This document shows positions 31,630 through 43,798 of a DNA stretch of 64,000 nt, piece after piece (within the stretch, counting starts at the first letter, position 1; each line of letters starts with the position of its first letter). The notes beneath the pieces were generated by a model that saw nothing but the letters and a program-made list of their open reading frames with translations, searched no databases and was not told the origin of the DNA. The DNA lies in NCBI RefSeq assembly GCF_003711515.1, contig NW_021167089.1, positions 1,279,799 to 1,343,798 of the forward strand. Reading direction: 5' to 3'. The translations under genes and the position numbers were made by a program. The DNA is from Sodiomyces alkalinus F11 (taxonomy: Eukaryota > Ascomycota > Sordariomycetes > Glomerellales > Plectosphaerellaceae).

Positions 31630-33056
31630 CTACATATCCATGATGTTGGGAATCTGGCCGCGGTCGACCAACAAGTTGTCGGACTCAACTGAGTGTTCCG
31701 GCTCGGGAACGTCGACGAGCTTGTCCGTCTTCGCAGAGTCAGCTGTTGCCTCATCGGAACGATCTTGTACTGGGGTCGGTTCCGTGCCGGTAGCACGAGC
31801 CGCACCATGAAAGGGCTTTACCCAGGTTTCGACAATGTCGGGGTAGCCGTGGCTACCTGGGTGGGTCTGTACCTGGATCTGCGATGTCTTGATTCTGTCA
31901 ACATGACTATCAACAGGCCGGTTGACAGCAGGATTGACAGCACGATTGGCAGCCTGATCAAGGGCAGGTCGGGCAACTGGCGCAGAGCGGTGCAGCTGCA
32001 TTCTGTCACTCCTATCCCTTACGTTGTCCCTCCAACGAGAGTGTGGGCCCGGGGTGTTGGTTCTGTTTCTACCACGGGAAGGGCCAGCTTTAGCTGCGTT
32101 GCAGTTTCTCTGGGATTCGACATTCGTAACCCACAATTGGATGGCGGCAGCAATATCGCCGGGCATATTCCTTCCGAAACCGATGCCGGGAGTCCGAGTC
32201 GTCCTGCTCCCGTTACTGGACCGAGAGCTCTTCGCCTGCAGTGCAGGATCAGTTAGCATTGGCTGTCTGGTAATCGGCATCGTGAGGTCGACGTACTGGC
32301 GCTTCAGAAATAAACTGAAAAAGGCATGTAGCCGAATTCAGGTCTGCTTGGGTCTTGGCACCAAAATAGATGGTGGTGCCGGCCATATTGCAGGAAATGA
32401 GGGCCTTGGTGATTTTCTCCATCATCTCACATCCCTGCTGAGCATTGTCGTAGCCGCAGTTCGACATGATGCTCGCTAGGGTGCCCGGCGTGCCAGTATT
32501 ATTCGACAGGTTGAGCATCGCTCGAAAGGGCTGCTCAGCAAAAGCCTCAGGGAACCTCACACAGTCGTATTCGTCAAGCCTAAGCTTTGTATGGTGAGGT
32601 TGGAAAGCATTTCCATCGAGTGTAAGTTTCTCCGTCACCACGTTGTTGACAAGAGCACTAGCTGCAGCTCCATGGTTACTCTCGCACAGAATTTTGAATG
32701 CTTTTTCTTCTGGATCGAATAGAATCTCGAGTATCTATCAAGATCATAGATGCCCGGACGCGTCAGCGAGGAGGAACGCCCACGGAAGCAGCTGGAGGCA
32801 AGATCCGAGAACTGAAATGGCTGAAGATACTTGCACTCGCGTATAGGGTAGCATACAACAACCAGCCAGCAAGATTTCTTGGGAGATATGAGAAGACGGA
32901 AAGGGTACAACTGGAGGGGGAAACAAAACTCAGTCTCTAAATCACTTCACTCACCTTACGATCCCTAGCCTTGACATTTTTGATTATATTGAGGGCCATG
33001 CCAGGAAGGGGCCTCTTGCCTGGGACAACGAGGATCTCCTCGTAAAGTCGCGCCAT
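31630..33056 (-). CDS. unrecognised three-exon protein
   Basis: I do not recognise this family. Exons 33056-32955, 32734-32297 and 32235-31630 join in phase to 381 aa. The first donor is a perfect GTGAGT and the last intron has a GCTAAC branch point and ACTGCAG acceptor, so it looks like a real spliced gene. The first acceptor (GATAG, 32735) is weaker. Residues 1-180 look folded: VKARDRK|ILEILFDPEEKA, KILCESNHGAAASALVNN, then a cysteine-containing stretch (SNCGYDN, QQGCEMMEK, ISCNMAG). The C-terminal 200 residues are low-complexity, with NPAVNRPVDSHVDR and acidic VDVPEPEHSVE. No signal peptide or membrane helix is seen. Confidence 0.6.
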
Positions 33057-34785
33057 AGTGGTGGAGGATGTGACAAGTATGCTGCACCGGCTGAAGGCAG
33101 GAGGAGAAGGAAGATAATAAAAAGGGCAAAGCAATGTTGGCCAAGGTTGAAGTTTTCGATTTCGACAAATGGGTTTTTGGAACACAGGAAGTGCTGACGA
33201 GACGGGGACCCGTTAGGCTAAGTACCCTCCCTGACCGAGACCGTCGGCTATCATGGAGTGATCAGTGATCACCGGGTGATACGGGGGAGAAGAGGAGGAA
33301 AGGTAATAACAAGGCGCTTTCCTGTTGTTTACATCTTCACACAGCCTTGGGCTATGAACTTGGCTATTGATCCCGCTTTGTCAGAATACTGCAGATAGGA
33401 AAACGAAGGGATGGCGAAGGATGAGAATTGCAGAGTTAGGGCATGCGAGGGAAGAGTGTGGGTGAGGCTAGAGATATAGATATTGCGTAAATTACTCACA
33501 TCGCACAGCATAGTGTGCAGCCTCTGGTTAAGAAAGATGGAAGATGGAAGATGGAAGAGATGTTGCTTCTCTGTTTATCTTTGTTTCTTTTGTTCTTGAT
33601 TTTGTTCTTGTTCTTGTTCTTGTTCTTATTATTGTTATTATTATTGTTATTATTAGTATTGTTGTTGTTGTCGCTGTCGTGGTCGTGCGTCTTTAGTAAA
33701 ATACATGACAGCACAGGAACAGTCTCAATATTGGAACTTAGGAGGAAAAGACAAAGGAGAGTAGGTAGGTCAGTCAGAGTAGATATGGTGGTAAGTAAGC
33801 TGGTGGGAAGGGTGATGAGGAGTTTAAAGGAAAAATCTCCTTGATTAAAGAAGCAGGTAAGCAGGGACCTCCTTCTACTCTTATACTTATACCCTAGGGA
33901 CTCAAGGAAGGCATGACTGACAATGACAGCCATCTACGACGCCTGCCGCAAATTATGTAAGTTTGCTCCTGCCTCAATCTTGCCATATTTGCCAGACTGC
34001 ACAGATATAGTACCGCCATTATATAACATTAGTGATTTGACTATTAGTTCTTACCTTACCTTGGATAGGAGGAGATCAACGAATCACAGCTTCAAACATG
34101 TTACACCCGTCCAATAGCTACCAATAAATCATGCCCCTTAAGAATCATATTTTATGTAAGAAAATCTCGGATCCAAAATTCTAAACTTCTAAAGCAACGA
34201 CCCTGCTTCACCCCGGAGTTAAGAACCACCCAGCTACAGACTACACGGCCTAATATAATAGTAATATTTGGGGCTGTAGAGTAACATGAGGAAACATATT
34301 CTTCGTTGTCAAGTCCTAGGGATCATATATGCACTTTTTGGGTGATGCTAAGCTACTCAAGAACGTTTGGAGGTTGGTGGGAATATATGGCAGGCCGCAG
34401 CCTTATTTCTATGTCCCTCCATCATGATAATGTGGGAGGATCCGTCTGTCTCAATGTGACATGTAGTTCTCCAAAATGGAGTAGATAATATATGTAATTA
34501 TCCAGGCGTAGAAGCACGTTCTGCACCTAAGTCCCAAGAAACGAAGACCAAACTTCGGTCCTCGATCTTGGAATCGTCTAAGGTATAGTCTATTACCTGA
34601 AGCCCCTTGAATCAGCTTTGCTCCTCTTTTCTGTTTTGGGCTGCGTTCTCCGTAAAAGTAAACCATGCAGGCCAAAAGGGTACGTTTCTTCCACAATCCA
34701 ACCCTTCTGCTGCTGCTGCTGAACGGTGACTTGGTGAGCGTACTGCTAGACCTGTTCCCTCCAAACCCCTTTTCTCCTCCCAAGT
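33057..34785. other. intergenic with simple repeats
   Basis: Promoter of the unrecognised gene and 3' flank of the coiled-coil gene. It includes (GATGGAA)n at about 33534-33560 and a T-rich (GTTCTT)/(ATT)/(GTT) microsatellite at about 33590-33672. No gene is supported. Confidence 0.55.
33590..33672. repeat. compound TTG/TTA microsatellite
   Basis: Consecutive TTGTTC, TTATTA and TTGTTG units. Open frames through it on either strand are artefacts. Confidence 0.9.
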
Positions 34786-37041
34786 CTAACCCTCCTCAAG
34801 CTGAAGAACCTCCACTTGCCGCGGCTGCTGAACAGGACCGTCCCCCTCAGCATAGCAGTCCACCCGAGCCTTGCGGAACATAGTCCACGTCTCATACTCT
34901 TTATCCGCTCCAAGAACGTGCAGAGCGGGACTGATAACAAACCTGACTCGCAGTTCATTGACGGACGAAGTTGCGGCGGCCGCGGCCTCGGGGCGGTCCT
35001 TATCCTTAACCTTGAAGCCGCGGGCCATCATCTCCGAATCGAACAGGTCAACGTGGCGGGGGAAGCTCAGCTTCCACATCTGACGAGACGACATGAAAGC
35101 GTCGTCGAGCAGGCGGGCCTTGTAGAACATCTTCTCCAGCCGCCCACGCAGTTCCTGGAACGCTTGGAGGTTCTCGTCCGGCTTGGAGGAGCGGACGAGA
35201 AGAGGCTTCAGAACGCGGAGTTGGTGGTCGACTGTGTCGATCCAGGACTGTTCAACTCCAGTGCTCTCATCATTGCTTTGAATCTGGGAGAGCATGTAAG
35301 CGCCACTACTACGCCACCAGCAATAGGCGGCAACCTTTTCCGGATCGTTCTCCTGGTCAAGGAAATCTGTAAGAGCACGCCAGTTGTTTGAACTTTGTTA
35401 ACAGGATAAATTATTATTGTTCGATTCCCCCCCCCTTTCTTCTCGTTTAGATGGGCAGATCACACTGAAACTGTCAGACTCACTGTTGACGATATTCTGG
35501 CAGACGCTTCGGAAAGCGTTTCCCATGGAACCGCCCCAAACACCATTAGGACCGAGGCTGCAATACTTCTCAACCTGGGCCCAAAGATAGGCTTCAACGA
35601 CGCCGGCACGGATAGACGGGTTATCGACGTGATCCTCCCACTCAGGCCATATCTCATAGAGCTTCGTGTAAAACTCGGGGAGCATGCCAGTGGTGGGGAT
35701 GGGACCCCTGAGAGTACCGCGAGCGAGAACAGCGACCTGGACCTGAAGTGGCTTCCAGACGGACTCTACGACCTTCTCACACGGAGAGGATTGGTTGAGA
35801 ATGCTCAAGAGAGCACGAGGTTCCGTCAGCTGATACCGGGCGTTGGCTTGCCGAGCCTCAAGCTCCTCTCGCTCCTTGCGCAGAGACTCGATAGTGCAGG
35901 CATCAAAATCACGCTGAGTTCGGTAACTTCGGTTCGCCTGCACCTCCTGTTCAAAGGAGTCATGGGCCTGCTGGAGCTGGCGAGCCATCTCATGGAGTTC
36001 CGCGTCCTTCTGACGTAGCCGGTTTAGGGCCTCGTGATGTTGCCCCTGCGAGTGGCCCAGGGCTGCGTTGAAGGCTCGAGCGCTGTCCTGGGCCTCCCCA
36101 AGGTCGTAGATGAGATCCTCGATTCGGTCCTCTTTCGTCTTGTTTTCATCAAGGGCGTCCATGATGCGACTCTCGAGGGACTTGATGCGGACAGATTGTT
36201 CACCGACGAGGCTTACCATCTCCGTCAGAGCGGCGTCGGCGAACGTAGCAGCAGTAGGATTGGTGGTGGCCGTAGCGGGCGTGGCAACGGTCGAGCCGCG
36301 AGATGTTGGTCTCTTGCCAGACGATTTGAGCCTCTTCTGGGTTCGGAGTCGCTTGTTGCGAGCCCGGAGCTTTTTCATGTCTTTGCTCATCTTGATAAGC
36401 ATCTCGCGCTTGTCCTGGTCATTTGCAGAGGGAAGCCAATTCTGCATTGAGGGATGGTTCTCCTCTTCGTCAGTAGTGCCTGACATCTCTGTTGGTGAAC
36501 ACAATCTTGTTAGCATCCTTCTATGTTATCTTATTCTCGGGGTGGGCATGAAACATCAATGCATTGGTAACTACATACCGCTGTCCTCATCAGAAGATTC
36601 AGAAGTGAGTACCGAGTGGATTTCGGTGGAGCTGATCGCCGTGGTATTCATGCCCGTGGAATTAAATTGAACATCTCTCTCGGGAGTAGAATGGTAGGAC
36701 GAAACTAAAAGACTCTGATTAGGAGGCTCTTCGCGAGCTCCAGCGAGTCCAGCATAATCACCACTACCGAAACGCAGGGACGAAACTCCCCCCTGGGTAT
36801 CTCGTTGTTCGGTGTCTTCCCTACTGGATGCCCGAAGTTCAAGCGAATCAAGCTGATCCGGTTGGGACTGAGTCTCTTCAGCGCGATCCTCGATGGTACC
36901 CATGCGCATTCCGTTGCCGAAGTGTCTTCGGAACTGACGATCCCATTCACTGAGTACCTCCTGTTGGTGCTGATCTGGCAGAGGGGCAGGAGCTGAGGTC
37001 TTGATTCGGATGAACGTCTTGCGAGGAGTGATATCGGACAT
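34786..37041 (-). CDS. coiled-coil protein of unknown function
   Basis: Not recognised beyond a predicted long coiled coil. Exons 37041-36579, 36488-35484 and 35366-34786 join in phase (682 aa) with strong signals (GTATGT...CACCAACAG and GTGAGT...TCTTACAG). The N-terminal 180 residues are disordered and Ser/Glu-rich. Residues about 195-225 are very basic (KKLRARNKRLRTQKRLK). A coiled coil follows (VRIKSLESRIMDALDENKTK and further heptads, to about residue 390). The C-terminal 290 residues appear globular (MLPEFYTKLYEIWPEWEDHV, VEAYLWAQVEKYCSLGPNGV, YCWWRSSGAYMLSQ) and end in an acidic VEVLQLEEG. A structural or chromatin/cytoskeletal role is only a guess. Confidence 0.72.
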
Positions 37042-38585
37042 GATGCAAAGACAAGCGGAGGGGCTTTTCTGATGGATAAGTCGGATTAGCAGACTGCATA
37101 GATGGAGTTCCTTCGCATCTGGTCAAGAAGCAGCACGGTAGCTCAGGAGTTGAGTAGAAGAATGGATACTCACTGCTAGTTGCGAGTGTCTAGGCAAGAT
37201 ATTTGCGGTGGCAGGTCCAAAGACAGCAACCGTGCAACAGAAGATGATGGCTGGGGATGACAAAGAAAGACGTAACTCGTGAAAACTTCCCAGAGGACCT
37301 GGACCTCTATTGAATAGGGAGGTGGATGCTTAAGAAGGAGAAGCAATATTTGCTCTCCCTTTTTGAAGAAGGAGAGCTCGAATATGAGAGAGAAAAGGAT
37401 AGAGACAGGGAAGAGAGTCGAAGATGGTTGTTGGCTGTGGAGAGGATCTTGATACCCGTAAACTAAAAGGGAAACAGAAGATACAGCAGAAGGGCAGAGA
37501 AGAAATAGTTGTGCAATTCTCTCGGGAGGGAGGGAATAGGATCAAAGGGGTTGGTTAACCGCGAAAAGTTGAGAAGACAATAGGAAGACCTCTATGTGAC
37601 TATGTGTTGTGAGCTCGAATATAATAGCAGTTGTCAATAAGCCGAGTAATTCATAGGCATAGTGACGAAGATTAGAATGGGAATAGAAACGAGGCATGAG
37701 CACATCTGGAAAGTCTACTGTAGACCGATTTACTGTCATCTGGTTAATCGTGTATAATGGCTATTCAGACTCCTTCCATCCGAGTGTTCAGATGGAAGGA
37801 GGGCAATGGATAGATATATTACTTCGATTTACGGTTCATTATCAATGGTAACTTTATAGAACGCACCGAGCTATTTTTCTGAATTAGATAGGCAGGTAAG
37901 CACTGCTTCAGAGATATTGGAAACTGCCCAACACTTAAAGAGTAAGCGGGACGCAGGTTCTGGATTCGAACATAACTATTCTAGTGTCTTGAAAATTCGA
38001 GTTGAACTATCAGACTTGGGGAAGCTATATAGTCTATACTCTATAGTAAGAAAGGTATTTAGATAGAGGCCATTTTCAAATTCTCACTAGGTAGGAAGTA
38101 CGGATAAGACCTATCGAGAGGACTTAGATTAAGACTCACTGAATAGGAGTAATTCGGCCAGTTTCTTTCCTTAATATTCCCTCACATCTTGCTCCCAGCT
38201 CCTCCCGAGACTGCTAGAAACGGTAGACAGCCCTATTCCTGGACGGCATACGATGATACAAAAATGGGAACTCTCGGAAGACGATCCGTACTTGGGAGGT
38301 TCGTACCGAACAGGAACAATGCTACGGAGAGCCTGGAGAAACGGTATGAAAACAGACGCACAGCATCAGCATCAGCATGTGCATGTGCATATGCATACAT
38401 ATCATTCTCTTGCAATTCGGTCAAGGCGCCGAACAATTATTCTATGTGCTTGCGCGAATAGTCTATCATAGTCTATCTGAAATTCAAGGCTCCGGCTCAT
38501 ACCTCTTCCATGGTCTTTAGGGATTTGTGATTTGTGGCCCTCACGAAACTTATCCAGTCGAGCGCGAAGTTTGAGTTTCTGGTCT
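37042..38585. other. intergenic with a perfect hairpin
   Basis: 5' flank of the coiled-coil gene and 3' flank of the MFS gene. It holds a perfect 11-bp hairpin at 37770-37801 and a CAT/GTGCAT microsatellite at about 38360-38398. No gene is supported. Confidence 0.5.
37770..37801. repeat. perfect 11-bp hairpin
   Basis: CTCCTTCCATC and its exact complement GATGGAAGGAG are separated by a 10-nt loop. It lies far from both neighbouring coding ends, and its function is unknown. Confidence 0.75.
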
Positions 38586-40448
38586 TCATGCGACCAACGT
38601 CTTGTCATCCTGACCGTGGATAGTCTCGTCTTGGTCCTGGGGCATAGAAGTTGACGGCTTCGCATGGACGTCGTCATCTCGTCTCAATCGCCAACCTCCT
38701 CTCCATCCAATCCACCGCTGTTCACGAGGTCCCCTCGCAAAGCCGACAACAACGGATAATGCGACGAAACCAACTGTCAAAAGAAGAGAAAAAGAGAAAA
38801 AAAAAACCCCGTCAGATGAGTATTCCCTTGATAAGTTCGATAGGGGTTGTAGAGAGACAGGACCGTAGTTGTGATGGGAAGAAACATACTGCTAGCACTC
38901 CCGCTCCACGTCCACCCTCCTGCAGCGTACAACCTGTTGCCGACAGCCGTACCGGTGAGCTGCCCGCAAAACGCTGACACCATATACGCCGTGTTGACGC
39001 GGTTGCTCGCCTTGGCATCGATCGAGTAGATGGCGGCCCGGTTGGCGATCTGGGACATCTGAATACCGGTGTCTCCGAAGACAGCCTGGATGATCGGCCC
39101 AGCGACGGTCGTCTCGCCGGTCCACGTACCGATGACGACGCCCACCAGGGTGAGGACCTGCCCGACGAGGGACGCGAACGTGGACACGAACCGGTCGACG
39201 ACGAACCGCCCGTACAGAGGCCCGCCGACGATGCCGACGACGCCGATGAGGGAGAACAGCCCGATGACGAGCGAGCCGTACTCGTAAGGCGGCGACGACA
39301 GCAGGAAACTCAGGGTGGTCCAGTAGGATGTGAAGACGGCGCTGCAGAGGAAGACGATCAGGCAGGCCTGCACGAGGACGGGTTCCTGGACGAGGATGGT
39401 GACGATGGTCCACAGGGCGCGGAAGTAGTTGAGCCCGTCCGGGTTGGCAGAGGGGTAGTCGGGCATGAACACGAAGAGCAGGGCGGCGAGGAGCCACTGC
39501 GCGCCGAACGAGAACCAGTATATGTTCCGCCAGTCGGTGAAGCTGGCGACGATGCCGGAGAGCAGGCGGGCCACGAGCATGCCGAGCATGAGACCCGACA
39601 CGACGATGGACAGGGCGGTTCCTTTGCGCCGCGGGGGCGCGATGTCGCCGACGAGAGGGAGCATGAGCTGAGGGGTGACGGTGGTGGCGCCGCAGATGAA
39701 GGAAAGTGCCGAGAAGGCAGCGAATGAGTCGGTCACACAGAGTCCTAGCCACTATGAAGAGCATGAATAAAATGTGTGAATAATGCCAGTCAAACCTAGG
39801 CAACGTTCCCCGTTCCCCGTGCCCCGTGCCCCCCTTCTCCTCCGACCTCCCCCTCCCCCTTTTGGTTTCTTTTTCCTTCGAGAATGAGAAGAGGTGAACA
39901 TACCAGCATTGAGGTAATCCAAATCAAGCCCAAAACGAAGGGCCTCCGCCGGAGCATGTCTCCCAGGGGACATATGAAGAGTAAGCCGGCGGCATAACCG
40001 GCCTGCATCAGGGTCGCGACGGAGGATGCACGTTCAAAGCTGACATCGAATGTCTCGGCAATCCTGTTCAGTACCGGCTGGTTGTAATACAAGTTGGCGA
40101 CAGAGATGGTGGCGGCCTGTCCCGGTGGTTAGACCTTGGAACCAGTTTTCGGGGTCTGGGGGTCTGGGGTGTCCAGTTTCGCTCTTGAATCAATGAATAC
40201 GTTATAGGTAGGTAGACACGTACGAGGGCATACAACATGTTCAGACCGTAGCCGAATTCCGGTGGATCGCCGGGGTCATACCTCAGCCTGCGTGGCGTCC
40301 AGGTCATGACGGCGAGGACCAGGCCGAGAAGCCCTTGCTTCGATGGAGTGTCGGCATCCTTCGTCTCGGGACCGGAGTTGGGCTGCGGTGTTGGCGTCTC
40401 ATCCGGTGGGTCTTGCACATCTTCGTTGCGAGCTGCTGTGGAAGTCAT
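38586..40448 (-). CDS. major facilitator superfamily transporter
   Basis: Membrane transporter of the MFS; the substrate is unknown. Four exons, 40448-40224, 40116-39904, 39751-38890 and 38773-38586, give 495 aa. After a 60-residue hydrophilic N-terminus, the helices begin at about LNMLYALAATISVANLYY. The MFS loop 2-3 motif is GDMLRRRP, followed by ATTVTPQLMLPLVGDIAPP, the GTALSIVVSGLMLGMLVAR helix, and later FLCSAVFTSYWTTLSFLL and GLFSLIGVVGIVGGPLYGR. The last exon encodes a final helix (GFVALSVVVGFARG) and a charged tail. The layout and the RRKG-type loop resemble YnfM/arabinose-efflux-like MFS proteins. There are no biosynthetic genes nearby to suggest a cluster role. Confidence 0.88.
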
Positions 40449-41818
40449 TTCTGCTGGTTTTCGGGGCACTTGAAAGTTGACGCCAAAGCAACACAGTCGT
40501 TGAGCCGACAGAAGCACCGATGGGACGGTGGTGAACTCAGTCGCGACTCGCCGGCGCAGTGCAGATGACCAGATGATCGGCTCAACTCAAGAACAAACCC
40601 TTGTCTTGTGATCCTCGAAATCCGGCGAAAGTCCGGTGGAGCTCATGGACAATAAATAGGCAAATCCCTTGGATATAGAATAGATAGCGGCTTCAAATTG
40701 GAAACTCTCGTATGAGTCTTCCGGGAGAAGTGATGGAGGTTGGGAAAGCTTGTTGTTCCATCACAAAGCCTCCCTCCCGTTATCCCCATGATAGAGAAGG
40801 AGACGGAACCGTTTTGGTTAAAATCATTTAACCTATTGGATCTAACTAATAAAAGATGGAGATTCGGAGAAAAATCCTTGATGGCGCGATATCGGCAGGG
40901 GATAACCGATTTGTCGTGATTGGAATCGCAACGACGTAATAGGTAATGCGGATACGGAGACACCCGGCGGCTTGGCGCTAATTATATCAATTAATTATAA
41001 AGGGCCAACGTCTATCACTTCGCTGCCTTACATGTACCCATCCCATACATAAACCCATAAATATTATCACGGCGAGAACGACTAGTTAATATGAAAATGT
41101 CCTCGATCACAACTCGTAGGACGAAATAGGTCGTGTTGACGGGGCATAGAAAAAGGTGAGCTGGGACGAGGGGAAATGCCAGGATACCTCGAATGTAGGT
41201 AGCCCTCGGTGGGCTGGCCTCCTATTTATATCTGATGTAAGTAATAAAGCAGCTTGTGGTAGAACTCGGACAAAGGGGCATTCGGCTACTCATTTAGCTA
41301 GGATCGCCTTGCGCGGTACATTATCTATAGATGATGCTAAGCAGAGTAAGTTCGAGATCCTCCCTCTATCCCATGCGCCCATCAGTCTCTTTTGATTTGT
41401 GATCCTACCTCTTGTGTTCTGTTCTCTGCATGAGAAGAGGCCCAACTTCTGCTTCTCTCCTATGCGTTATGACGACTTTGGGGATCTGGCGTTGACAAGA
41501 TAGGACAGGAAACCGTCTCAGACTTTCGTGAGCTTTCGTTAGCAAGGGAATGGTCCATCCTGGTAGTCAGGGGTAAGTAACGGGTAGTCTCTCTTCATAT
41601 CAAGACGACATGCACTTCATCTCGTTGGTCTCATGAGTCTCTCATTTCCAACCAGAATCACGCAGACCCAAAGCTTGGTGAAGTAGGCAGTTTCGCTTTT
41701 GTCTCTTAACATGTTAACGAACCCATACGCCTCATGGTGAACGTCTCCTGCATGGTACTCCATCCAAAGCACAGCCCTTCCACCCCCCACGGTACCTGCT
41801 TACAAGGGGCTTCCAATT
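40449..41818. other. intergenic, no gene seen
   Basis: Promoter of the MFS gene and 3' flank of the epsilon-COP gene. Only short frames are present, none with coding character. Confidence 0.55.
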
Positions 41819-43032
41819 CTACGCCGACACCTTGGCGCTGTATTTCGTGGCAGCCTTATCGAAAAGGGCGCTTTTCTCCTCGAGGTCGGCGAGAAGAAGA
41901 TGTGTGGGCGCCGCGGCCTCTAGGTTCCTGTTGTACGGTTTCCGAGTCAGCCATGCCCCCCGCCAACACGTTCGTCCTTCTCTCGACTGCTCGTCATGGG
42001 ATCGGAGACTCACGCTCTCATTTTGGAGGGATCCCGGCCGGTGACCACTGCAAGGACAAACAGATTCGCAATGGCCTCCGCATTGGTCGGGTCCTTGTTG
42101 AGGGCCTGCTCCAGGGCGGCCTGGGCCTCTTCTGTCCTGCCGAGATGCAGCTCAGCCACGGCCTGCGACACGAGCGACGCAACGGACGAGGTGGCCGGGG
42201 CTTGTGCGAGCTCTTCGAACACGTAGAATGCTTGTTGGTACTTCTCTCCGCCCTGTTCGTTTGGTGTTTGGTGACGCCAAGATGTATTAGCCAAAGGAAG
42301 AGGGAAAAGCAAAGAAGACGCGAGACTGGGCCGCAGGGAATGTAGGAGTGCGAACACACCTGGCGCAGGCCGACCCAAGATTCTGCAAGGTTGACGAGCA
42401 GGCTATCCTGCGCCCACCTCCTAGCGGCGGTGACTTCCTTAAGGGCAAGGTCGTTCCTGTTCTGTTGGAGATGAATCTGGACAATAAGAGAAACAGCATC
42501 AACTGTAGACACAGAGCAGATGCAAAGTCAGCTTGGGTATTCTTTCTCCTCGCCTCTTTCTCCCCTCCCCCGTGTCTCCATCTCCTGTGGTCTGTGGTCT
42601 GTGGTCTGTGGTGGTTGGGTACAATCCGGGACACGTACGGCTTCCCTGGTGCTGTGATAGCAGAGCAATGGCCTCTTCCGGGTGTCCTGCCGCTTGCAGA
42701 ACTGTGCCTCCAATAACTTGTACGGTAGAGTTACCGGCGTGGGATTCGGCGAGTGTTTTGATGGCAGCCACGGCCTCGTCTGTCTGGCCTAGGGACTGCT
42801 GGGCTAGTGCGCCAATGGAGGCGAGCTCGGGCTCAGACTCCCCCTGGACTTCGGCGAGAACATCCTCAAACTGGCCAAGGGCAATACGTGCGCGCAGGAC
42901 TAGAACTTGGGCGGGTAGGGCATTTTCGGGAGAGAGCGCCGAGGTGTCGTAGTCGATAACTTCTTGGTACTGGCCCTGGTGGAAGTGGTTGTGGATGTTG
43001 ATCAATTCGCCTTCGGCTGAGTAGGGATCCAT
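41819..43032 (-). CDS. SEC28: coatomer subunit epsilon (epsilon-COP, Sec28)
   Basis: Subunit of the COPI coat for Golgi-to-ER retrograde vesicles; it stabilises alpha-COP. Four exons, 43032-42639, 42502-42360, 42252-42014 and 41927-41819, give 294 aa, the normal size. Matches are MDPYSAEGELINIHNHFHQG at the N-terminus, VLRARIALGQFEDVLAEV, AVSLIVQIHLQQNRNDLA, the TPR-like ELHLGRTEEAQAALEQALNK, DPTNAEAIANLFVLAVVTG, and the C-terminal LADLEEKSALFDKAATKYS. All three introns have a good donor, and the last exon is in phase 2. Unspliced frames mimic longer proteins in this region and are artefacts. Confidence 0.94.
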
Positions 43033-43798
43033 ATTATCGGTATGGCGTAAGGGCTCGAATGGACGGTAGAAAGGCGTTTGTTCGTCGCAAGGGTAAACGT
43101 TTTGATCGTGGAGGGTTTTGTTTCGACTTGCTGTCTTGCTTCACGATGAGCTGTGAATTATTATTAACTGTTCATTTGCTAATAATTAATATGGTACGTA
43201 CTTCACTTCGGACTTCAAATGCGAACACCGACCGACCTCTGAGGGAGCGGTCGTCCAGGAAAGGAGATGCGGGGCGAGAGAGACATGCCCCGTGCAGGGC
43301 TTAGTCAGGAACCGCTTCAGGTTGAACGACCTGGAGTACTTTCCTCGACAGCTTGATGTTGCCGCTATCTTCCGCGACGATGGACTGAAGACTTGTATGT
43401 GACGTTGTTTATATCATCTATTCATGAGAAACAGGAGCTGTCAGCTACCAATCTCGCTTTCGATTTCCTCCGGTCTCTCCGCGAACCTTGGGACGTCCAA
43501 GTACGGAGTAGAATCACTGAGGGCCAAGTACCTAGATAGAGTAAGGTAGGGAGGGCAACAAAAGGCAACAACGTCCCCTCAGCCGACACCACCCGCGTAC
43601 CTTAAGGTACCTTAGTTACCCCCTATTAGGCCCGGCGTTGGGCAATAGGATTGCCGTCGTCATGTTACTCCGAGCCAGAATAGCATAAACACTAACATCG
43701 CTTTTCCTTTTTCCCTCCTCTTTTCTCCTGCCCCCTTCTTTGCCCTTTCCTTTCCCACTTCTTTTCTTTTAATTTTCCAAGTTAATTATAACGGTAAC

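Noticed and set aside
33515..33933. Frames rich in Leu/Phe (plus) or Asn/Lys (minus) at the microsatellite
   Set aside because: Both are produced by reading through TTG/TTA simple repeats.
37950..37990. GTTCGAATCC on the minus strand, resembling a tRNA B box
   Set aside because: The flanking bases do not form a T-stem, and no A box or acceptor stem is found.
41734..42345. 203-codon plus-strand frame
   Set aside because: Antisense shadow of the epsilon-COP exons.
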